Source: Auanema rhodensis (lineage: Eukaryota > Nematoda > Chromadorea > Rhabditida > Rhabditidae). From it: a stretch of DNA of 64,000 nucleotides. The notes below the pieces were generated by a model, which ran no database searches, was not told the DNA's origin, and saw only the letters and a list, made by a program, of their open reading frames with translations. The translations under genes and the position numbers were made by a program. Location: the NCBI GenBank assembly GCA_964057225.1, contig CAXKVF010000072.1, positions 682,001-746,000 of the forward strand, read 5' to 3'. Shown one piece after another: positions 54,601 to 64,000 of this stretch; the stretch's first letter is position 1; the number at the start of each line of letters is the position of its first letter.

Positions 54601-56928
54601 AGTGCACATCACGTGTACATTTAATTAGCATAAATTAAAGTTCACGTAAATTTCAAAGTCATGGTTGCCATGAACCAATATCAATAAAAATTTGTTTTTA
54701 GACTAATATGGACATGGGGAATCTAATTTTGAAAACCGCATCTCTTTATCTTTCACGTGAAGCGAGTTACATACCAAGTGCACATCACGTGTACATTTAA
54801 TTAGCATAAATTAAAGTTCACGTAAATTTCAAAGTCATGGTTACCATGAACCAATATCAATAAAAATTTGTTTTTAGACTAATATGGACATGGGGAATCT
54901 AATTTTGAAAACCGCATCTCTTTATCTTTCACGTGAAGCGAGTTACATACCAAGTGCACATCACGTGTACATTTAATTAGCATAAATTAAAGTTCACGTA
55001 AATTTCAAAGTCATGGTTACCATGAACCAATATCAATAAAAATTTGTTTTTAGACTAATATGGACATGGGGAATCTAATTTTGAAAACCGCATCTCTTTA
55101 TCTTTCACGTGAAGCGAGTTACATACCAAGTGCACATCACGTGTACATTTAATTAGCATAAATTAAAGTTCACGTAAAATTCAAAGTCATGGTTACCATG
55201 CACCAATATCAATAAAAATTTGTTTTTAGACTAATATGGACATGGGGAATCTAATTTTGAAAACCGCATCTCTTTATCTTTCACGTGAAGCGAGTTACAT
55301 ACCAAGTGCACATCACGTGTACATTTAATTAGCATAAATTAAAGTTCACGTAAATTTCAAAGTCATGGTTACCATGAACCAATATCAATAAAAATTTGTT
55401 TTTAGACTAATATGGACATGGGGAATCTAATTTTGAAAACCGCATCTCTTTATCTTTCACGTGAAGCGAGTTACATACCAAGTGCACATCACGTGTACAT
55501 TTAATTAGCATAAATTAAAGTTCACGTAAATTTCAAAGTCATGGTTACCATGAAGCAATATCAATAAAAATTTGTTTTTAGACTAATATGGACATGGGGA
55601 ATCTAATTTTGAAAACCGCATCTCTTTATCTTTCACGTGAAGCGAGTTACATACCAAGTGCACATCACGTGTACATTTAATTAGCATAAATTAAAGTTCA
55701 CGTAAATTTCAAAGTCATGGTTACCATGAAGCAATATCAATAAAAATTTGTTTTTAGACTAATATGGACATGGGGAATCTAATTTTGAAAACCGCATCTC
55801 TTTATCTTTCACGTGAAGCGAGTTACATACCAAGTGCACATCACGTGTACATTTAATTAGCATAAATTAAAGTTCACGTAAATTTCAAAGTCATGGTTAC
55901 CATGAAGCAATATCAATAAAAATTTGTTTTTAGACTAATATGGACATGGGGAATCTAATTTTGAAAACCGCATCTCTTTATCTTTCACGTGAAGCGAGTT
56001 ACATACCAAGTGCACATCACGTGTACATTTAATTAGCATAAATTAAAGTTCACGTAAATTTCAAAGTCATGGTTACCATGAACCAATATCAATAAAAATT
56101 TGTTTTTAGACTAATATGGACATGGGGAATCTAATTTTGAAAACCGCATCTCTTTATCTTTCACGTGAAGCGAGTTACATACCAAGTGCACATCACGTGT
56201 ACATTTAATTAGCATAAATTAAAGTTCACGTAAATTTCAAAGTCATGGTTACCATGAACCAATATCAATAAAAATTTGTTTTTAGACTAATATGGACATG
56301 GGGAATCTAATTTTGAAAACCGCATCTCTTTATCTTTCACGTGAAGCGAGTTACATACCAAGTGCACATCACGTGTACATTTAATTAGCATAAATTAAAG
56401 TTCACGTAAATTTCAAAGTCATGGTTACCATGAAGCAATATCAATAAAAATTTGTTTTTAGACTAATATGGACATGGGGAATCTAATTTTGAAAACCGCA
56501 TCTCTTTATCTTTCACGTGAAGCGAGTTACATACCAAGTGCACATCACGTGTACATTTAATTAGCATAAATTAAAGTTCACGTAAAATTCAAAGTCATGG
56601 TTACCATGCACCAATATCAATAAAAATTTGTTTTTAGACTAATATGGACATGGGGAATCTAATTTTGAAAACTGCATCACTTTATCTTTCACGTGAAGCG
56701 AGTTACATACCAAGTGCACATCACGTGTACATTTAATTAGCATAAATTAAAGTTCACGTAAATTTCAAAGTCATGGTTACCATGAACCAATATCAATAAA
56801 AATTTGTTTTTAGACTAATATGGACATGGGGAATCTAATTTTGAAAACCGCATCTCTTTATCTTTCACGTGAAGCGAGTTACATACCAAGTGCACATCAC
56901 GTGTACATTTAATTAGCATAAATTAAAG

Positions 56929-59900
56929 TTCACGTAAATTTCAAAGTCATGGTTACCATGAAGCAATATCAATAAAAATTTGTTTTTAGACTAATATGGA
57001 CATGGGGAATCTAATTTTGAAAACCGCATCTCTTTATCTTTCACGTGAAGCGAGTTACATACCAAGTGCACATCACGTGTACATTTAATTAGCATAAATT
57101 AAAGTTCACGTAAAATTCAAAGTCATGGTTACCATGCACCAATATCAATAAAAATTTGTTTTTAGACTAATATGGACATGGGGAATCTAATTTTGAAAAC
57201 CGCATCTCTTTATCTTTCACGTGAAGCGAGTTACATACCAAGTGCACATCACGTGTACATTTAATTAGCATAAATTAAAGTTCACGTAAATTTCAAAGTC
57301 ATGGTTACCATGAAGCAATATCAATAAAAATTTGTTTTTAGACTAATATGGACATGGGGAATCTAATTTTGAAAACCGCATCTCTTTATCTTTCACGTGA
57401 AGCGAGTTACATACCAAGTGCACATCACGTGTACATTTAATTAGCATAAATTAAAGTTCACGTAAAATTCAAAGTCATGGTTACCATGAACCAATATCAA
57501 TAAAAATTTGTTTTTAGACTAATATGGACATGGGGAATCTAATTTTGAAAACCGCATCTCTTTATCTTTCACGTGAAGCGAGTTACATACCAAGTGCACA
57601 TCACGTGTACATTTAATTAGCATAAATTAAAGTTCACGTAAATTTCAAAGTCATGGTTACCATGAACCAATATCAATAAAAATTTGTTTTTAGACTAATA
57701 TGGACATGGGGAATCTAATTTTGAAAACCGCATCTCTTTATCTTTCACGTGAAGCGAGTTACATACCAAGTGCACATCACGTGTACATTTAATTAGCATA
57801 AATTAAAGTTCACGTAAATTTCAAAGTCATGGTTACCATGCACCAATATCAATAAAAATTTGTTTTTAGACTAATATGGACATGGGGAATCTAATTTTGA
57901 AAACCGCATCTCTTTATCTTTCACGTGAAGCGAGTTACATACCAAGTGCACATCACGTGTACATTTAATTAGCATAAATTAAAGTTCACGTAAATTTCAA
58001 AGTCATGGTTACCATGAACCAATATCGATAAAAATTTGTTTTTAGACTAATATGGACATGGGGAATCTAATTTTGAAAACCGCATCTCTTTATCTTTCAC
58101 GTGAAGCGAGTTATATACCAAGTGCACATCACGTGTACATTTAATTAGCATAAATTAAAGTTCACGTAAATTTCAAAGTCATGGTTACCATGAAGCAATA
58201 TCAATAAAAATTTGTTTTTAGACTAATATGGACATGGGGAATCTAATTTTGAAAACCGCATCTCTTTATCTTTCACGCGAAGCGAGTTACATACCAAGTG
58301 CACATCACGTGTACATTTAATTAGCATAAATTAAAGTTCACGTAAATTTCAAAGTCATGGTTACCATGAACCAATATCAATAAAAATTTGTTTTTAGACT
58401 AATATGGACATGGGGAATCTAATTTTGAAAACCGCATCTCTTTATCTTTCACGTGAAGCGAGTTACATACCAAGTGCACATCACGTGTACATTTAATTAG
58501 CATAAATTAAAGTTCACGTAAATTTCAAAGTCATGGTTACCATGCACCAATATCAATAAAAATTTGTTTTTAGACTAATATGGACATGGGGAATCTAATT
58601 TTGAAAACCGCATCTCTTTATCTTTCACGTGAAGCGAGTTACATACCAAGTGCACATCACGTGTACATTTAATTAGCATAAATTAAAGTTCACGTAAATT
58701 TCAAAGTCATGGTTACCATGAACCAATATCGATAAAAATTTGTTTTTAGACTAATATGGACATGGGGAATCTAATTTTGAAAACCGCATCTCTTTATCTT
58801 TCACGTGAAGCGAGTTACATACCAAGTGCACATCACGTGTACATTTAATTAGCATAAATTAAAGTTCACGTAAATTTCAAAGTCATGGTTACCATGAAGC
58901 AATATCAATAAAAATTTGTTTTTAGACTAATATGGACATGGGGAATCTAATTTTGAAAACCGCATCTCTTTATCTTTCACGTGAAGCGAGTTACATACCA
59001 AGTGCACATCACGTGTACATTTAATTAGCATAAATTAAAGTTCACGTAAAATTCAAAGTCATGGTTACCATGCACCAATATCAATAAAAATTTGTTTTTA
59101 GACTAATATGGACATGGGGAATCTAATTTTGAAAACCGCATCTCTTTATCTTTCACGTGAAGCGAGTTACATACCAAGTGCACATCACGTGTACATTTAA
59201 TTAGCATAAATTAAAGTTCACGTAAATTTCAAAGTCATGGTTACCATGAAGCAATATCAATAAAAATTTGTTTTTAGACTAATATGGACATGGGGAATCT
59301 AATTTTGAAAACCGCATCTCTTTATCTTTCACGTGAAGCGAGTTACATACCAAGTGCACATCACGTGTACATTTAATTAGCATAAATTAAAGTTCACGTA
59401 AAATTCAAAGTCATGGTTACCATGAACCAATATCAATAAAAATTTGTTTTTAGACTAATATGGACATGGGGAATCTAATTTTGAAAACCGCATCTCTTTA
59501 TCTTTCACGTGAAGCGAGTTACATACCAAGTGCACATCACGTGTACATTTAATTAGCATAAATTAAAGTTCACGTAAATTTCAAAGTCATGGTTACCATG
59601 AACCAATATCAATAAAAATTTGTTTTTAGACTAATATGGACATGGGGAATCTAATTTTGAAAACCGCATCTCTTTATCTTTCACGTGAAGCGAGTTACAT
59701 ACCAAGTGCACATCACGTGTACATTTAATTAGCATAAATTAAAGTTCACGTAAATTTCAAAGTCATGGTTACCATGCACCAATATCAATAAAAATTTGTT
59801 TTTAGACTAATATGGACATGGGGAATCTAATTTTGAAAACCGCATCTCTTTATCTTTCACGTGAAGCGAGTTACATACCAAGTGCACATCACGTGTACAT

Positions 59901-60800
59901 TTAATTAGCATAAATTAAAGTTCACGTAAATTTCAAAGTCATGGTTACCATGAACCAATATCGATAAAAATTTGTTTTTAGACTAATATGGACATGGGGA
60001 ATCTAATTTTGAAAACCGCATCTCTTTATCTTTCACGTGAAGCGAGTTATATACCAAGTGCACATCACGTGTACATTTAATTAGCATAAATTAAAGTTCA
60101 CGTAAATTTCAAAGTCATGGTTACCATGAAGCAATATCAATAAAAATTTGTTTTTAGACTAATATGGACATGGGGAATCTAATTTTGAAAACCGCATCTC
60201 TTTATCTTTCACGCGAAGCGAGTTACATACCAAGTGCACATCACGTGTACATTTAATTAGCATAAATTAAAGTTCACGTAAATTTCAAAGTCATGGTTAC
60301 CATGAACCAATATCAATAAAAATTTGTTTTTAGACTAATATGGACATGGGGAATCTAATTTTGAAAACCGCATCTCTTTATCTTTCACGTGAAGCGAGTT
60401 ACATACCAAGTGCACATCACGTGTACATTTAATTAGCATAAATTAAAGTTCACGTAAATTTCAAAGTCATGGTTACCATGCACCAATATCAATAAAAATT
60501 TGTTTTTAGACTAATATGGACATGGGGAATCTAATTTTGAAAACCGCATCTCTTTATCTTTCACGTGAAGCGAGTTACATACCAAGTGCACATCACGTGT
60601 ACATTTAATTAGCATAAATTAAAGTTCACGTAAATTTCAAAGTCATGGTTACCATGAACCAATATCGATAAAAATTTGTTTTTAGACTAATATGGACATG
60701 GGGAATCTAATTTTGAAAACCGCATCTCTTTATCTTTCACGTGAAGCGAGTTACATACCAAGTGCACATCACGTGTACATTTAATTAGCATAAATTAAAG
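56929..60800 (+). repeat. 11-monomer HOR, 2 x 1936 bp
   Basis: Copies are 56929-58864 and 58865-60800. The order is G35; A11+C33; G35; A11; plain; C33; G43 with GTTATATACC; G35 with CACGCGAAG; plain; C33; G43. Marker distances are 1936 bp (TTATATA at 58114/60050; CACGCG at 58278/60214). Confidence 0.93.
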
Positions 60801-63800
60801 TTCACGTAAATTTCAAAGTCATGGTTACCATGAAGCAATATCAATAAAAATTTGTTTTTAGACTAATATGGACATGGGGAATCTAATTTTGAAAACCGCA
60901 TCTCTTTATCTTTCACGTGAAGCGAGTTACATACCAAGTGCACATCACGTGTACATTTAATTAGCATAAATTAAAGTTCACGTAAATTTCAAAGTCATGG
61001 TTACCATGAACCAATATCAATAAAAATTTGTTTTTAGACTAATATGGACATGGGGAATCTAATTTTGAAAACCGCATCTCTTTATCTTTCACGTGAAGCG
61101 AGTTACATACCAAGTGCACATCACGTGTACATTTAATTAGCATAAATTAAAGTTCACGTAAATTTCAAAGTCATGGTTACCATGAACCAATATCAATAAA
61201 AATTTGTTTTTAGACTAATATGGACATGGGGAATCTAATTTTGAAAACCGCATCTCTTTATCTTTCACGTGAAGCGAGTTACATACCAAGTGCACATCAC
61301 GTGTACATTTAATTAGCATAAATTAAAGTTCACGTAAAATTCAAAGTCATGGTTACCATGCACCAATATCAATAAAAATTTGTTTTTAGACTAATATGGA
61401 CATGGGGAATCTAATTTTGAAAACTGCATCACTTTATCTTTCACGTGAAGCGAGTTACATACCAAGTGCACATCACGTGTACATTTAATTAGCATAAATT
61501 AAAGTTCACGTAAATTTCAAAGTCATGGTTACCATGAACCAATATCAATAAAAATTTGTTTTTAGACTAATATGGACATGGGGAATCTAATTTTGAAAAC
61601 CGCATCTCTTTATCTTTCACGTGAAGCGAGTTACATACCAAGTGCACATCACGTGTACATTTAATTAGCATAAATTAAAGTTCACGTAAATTTCAAAGTC
61701 ATGGTTACCATGAAGCAATATCAATAAAAATTTGTTTTTAGACTAATATGGACATGGGGAATCTAATTTTGAAAACCGCATCTCTTTATCTTTCACGTGA
61801 AGCGAGTTACATACCAAGTGCACATCACGTGTACATTTAATTAGCATAAATTAAAGTTCACGTAAATTTCAAAGTCATGGTTACCATGAAGCAATATCAA
61901 TAAAAATTTGTTTTTAGACTAATATGGACATGGGGAATCTAATTTTGAAAACCGCATCTCTTTATCTTTCACGTGAAGCGAGTTACATACCAAGTGCACA
62001 TCACGTGTACATTTAATTAGCATAAATTAAAGTTCACGTAAATTTCAAAGTCATGGTTACCATGAAGCAATATCAATAAAAATTTGTTTTTAGACTAATA
62101 TGGACATGGGGAATCTAATTTTGAAAACCGCATCTCTTTATCTTTCACGTGAAGCGAGTTACATACCAAGTGCACATCACGTGTACATTTAATTAGCATA
62201 AATTAAAGTTCACGTAAATTTCAAAGTCATGGTTACCATGAACCAATATCAATAAAAATTTGTTTTTAGACTAATATGGACATGGGGAATCTAATTTTGA
62301 AAACCGCATCTCTTTATCTTTCACGTGAAGCGAGTTACATACCAAGTGCACATCACGTGTACATTTAATTAGCATAAATTAAAGTTCACGTAAATTTCAA
62401 AGTCATGGTTACCATGCACCAATATCAATAAAAATTTGTTTTTAGACTAATATGGACATGGGGAATCTAATTTTGAAAACCGCATCTCTTTATCTTTCAC
62501 GTGAAGCGAGTTACATACCAAGTGCACATCACGTGTACATTTAATTAGCATAAATTAAAGTTCACGTAAATTTCAAAGTCATGGTTACCATGAACCAATA
62601 TCGATAAAAATTTGTTTTTAGACTAATATGGACATGGGGAATCTAATTTTGAAAACCGCATCTCTTTATCTTTCACGTGAAGCGAGTTATATACCAAGTG
62701 CACATCACGTGTACATTTAATTAGCATAAATTAAAGTTCACGTAAATTTCAAAGTCATGGTTACCATGAAGCAATATCAATAAAAATTTGTTTTTAGACT
62801 AATATGGACATGGGGAATCTAATTTTGAAAACCGCATCTCTTTATCTTTCACGCGAAGCGAGTTACATACCAAGTGCACATCACGTGTACATTTAATTAG
62901 CATAAATTAAAGTTCACGTAAATTTCAAAGTCATGGTTACCATGAACCAATATCAATAAAAATTTGTTTTTAGACTAATATGGACATGGGGAATCTAATT
63001 TTGAAAACCGCATCTCTTTATCTTTCACGTGAAGCGAGTTACATACCAAGTGCACATCACGTGTACATTTAATTAGCATAAATTAAAGTTCACGTAAATT
63101 TCAAAGTCATGGTTACCATGCACCAATATCAATAAAAATTTGTTTTTAGACTAATATGGACATGGGGAATCTAATTTTGAAAACCGCATCTCTTTATCTT
63201 TCACGTGAAGCGAGTTACATACCAAGTGCACATCACGTGTACATTTAATTAGCATAAATTAAAGTTCACGTAAATTTCAAAGTCATGGTTACCATGAACC
63301 AATATCGATAAAAATTTGTTTTTAGACTAATATGGACATGGGGAATCTAATTTTGAAAACCGCATCTCTTTATCTTTCACGTGAAGCGAGTTACATACCA
63401 AGTGCACATCACGTGTACATTTAATTAGCATAAATTAAAGTTCACGTAAATTTCAAAGTCATGGTTACCATGAAGCAATATCAATAAAAATTTGTTTTTA
63501 GACTAATATGGACATGGGGAATCTAATTTTGAAAACCGCATCTCTTTATCTTTCACGTGAAGCGAGTTACATACCAAGTGCACATCACGTGTACATTTAA
63601 TTAGCATAAATTAAAGTTCACGTAAATTTCAAAGTCATGGTTACCATGAACCAATATCAATAAAAATTTGTTTTTAGACTAATATGGACATGGGGAATCT
63701 AATTTTGAAAACCGCATCTCTTTATCTTTCACGTGAAGCGAGTTACATACCAAGTGCACATCACGTGTACATTTAATTAGCATAAATTAAAGTTCACGTA

Positions 63801-64000
63801 AATTTCAAAGTCATGGTTACCATGAACCAATATCAATAAAAATTTGTTTTTAGACTAATATGGACATGGGGAATCTAATTTTGAAAACCGCATCTCTTTA
63901 TCTTTCACGTGAAGCGAGTTACATACCAAGTGCACATCACGTGTACATTTAATTAGCATAAATTAAAGTTCACGTAAAATTCAAAGTCATGGTTACCATG
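59745..64000 (+). repeat. 15-monomer HOR, 2640 bp, second copy cut by window end
   Basis: Copies are 59745-62384 and 62385-64000. They share C33; G43 with TTATATA (60050/62690); G35 with CACGCG (60214/62854); plain; C33; G43; G35; plain; plain; then A11. The unit length equals that of the HORs at 5985 and 34228, but the marker order is different. It overlaps the 11-mer HOR and extends it by four monomers. Confidence 0.92.
63969..64000 (+). repeat. Partial monomer at the right edge
   Basis: The first 32 bases of the 364th monomer, cut by the window end. It has A at position 11 (TAAAATTC). This matches the monomer at 61329, which stands one 15-mer (2640 bp) upstream, so the HOR continues beyond the window. 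Confidence 0.95.

Larger units (their letters stand above)
42851..56928 (+). repeat. Loosely ordered monomers, 80 copies
   Basis: Mainly plain, G35, C33 and A11+C33 monomers. Recognisable substructure includes a block around 44085-44962 that recurs at about 48130-49008, with ATCTTACACG at 44547 and 48593 (23 monomers apart). Two A11+CATGCATTAAT monomers lie at 45665 and 46017. One G43+G125 monomer lies at 49009, away from its main cluster. A P-type pair (CACCAACATC, then G35+G75) lies at 46545-46896. I find no strict HOR covering the region by eye. Confidence 0.75.
1..64000 (+). repeat. 176-bp satellite array filling the window
   Basis: One monomer of 176 bp repeats head to tail, always in the same orientation, with no interruption. 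The start word TTCACGTAAA recurs at 1, 177, 353 and so on. After seven length-variant monomers (three of +28 and four of -1, net +80), the last monomer starts at 63969, exactly where 363 monomers plus 80 bases place it. Base composition is about 32% G+C. Every stretch longer than 300 bases in this window is this satellite, and I see no gene in any of it. Tandem arrays of 150-180 bp monomers with HOR structure are typical of eukaryotic centromeric or heterochromatic satellites. The family and species are not recognised, and both array ends lie outside the window. Confidence 0.99.

Noticed and set aside
1-64000. CRISPR array
   Set aside because: There is a regular period, but the entire 176-bp unit repeats and no unique spacers lie between short repeats.
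1-64000. Known alpha satellite, Arabidopsis 178-bp or Brassica 176-bp centromere repeat
   Set aside because: Monomer length is similar, but the sequence does not resemble what I recall of these families. The shared 176-bp length with Brassica is treated as coincidence.
1-64000. Transposon, LTR or terminal repeats within the array
   Set aside because: No break in the 176-bp phase other than three 28-bp duplications and four 1-bp deletions. Their sum accounts exactly for the final phase, leaving no room for an insertion.

Overview
The whole 64,000-base window is one uninterrupted satellite DNA array. A 176-bp monomer repeats head to tail in a single orientation from the first base to the last: 363 complete monomers plus a 32-base partial at the right edge. 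I see no gene, RNA gene, transposon, rRNA, microsatellite, telomere repeat or unique sequence, and no inversion. The monomer is about 32% G+C, with 56 G/C bases in the common form. A gene-free tandem array of this size and monomer length indicates a eukaryotic centromeric, pericentromeric or other heterochromatic satellite. I do not recognise the monomer family and cannot name the species.

The monomers are nearly identical, usually differing at zero to a few bases, and almost all differences are substitutions at recurrent marker positions. Only seven length variants occur: three 204-bp monomers with a 28-bp internal duplication and four 175-bp monomers with a 1-bp deletion. These net +80 bases, which accounts exactly for the phase of the last monomer at 63969. 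The marker bases show a layered higher-order repeat (HOR) structure.

Layout, left to right. 1-704 is the tail of a module array. 705-5104 is block P, ending in a 6-monomer tandem duplication. 5985-11264 is a modular HOR in the order A-B-A-A-B-A, with A of 6 monomers and B of 3. 11265-14784 is a second copy of P, about 60-61 monomers (10.6-10.7 kb) after the first. 15137-18360 is a 9-monomer HOR with two copies of 1612 bp. 18009-19064 is a 3-mer duplication and 21704-23111 a 4-mer duplication. 23816-25927 is a third copy of part of P. 25928-28595 is more P-like sequence. 28596-34227 is mixed, with a 3-mer duplication at 32116-33171. 34228-41091 is a 15-monomer HOR (2640 bp), followed by a 5-monomer HOR at 40212-42850. 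42851-56928 is loosely ordered. 56929-60800 is an 11-monomer HOR (1936 bp) that runs into another 15-monomer HOR at 59745-64000.

Each monomer carries a fixed set of short symmetric elements: a 13-bp dyad, a perfect 10-bp palindrome centred on CACGTG, a second CACGTG, GTGCAC, TGTACA and an A/T-rich inverted repeat. A 17-bp stretch overlapping the 10-bp palindrome resembles a CENP-B box at 7 of 9 core bases, and at 8 of 9 in six variant monomers. This fits a centromere-type satellite, but centromere function is inference. No gene-based biological system is present. The interest lies in the HOR architecture, the recombination junctions it records and the dense protein-binding-like motifs.
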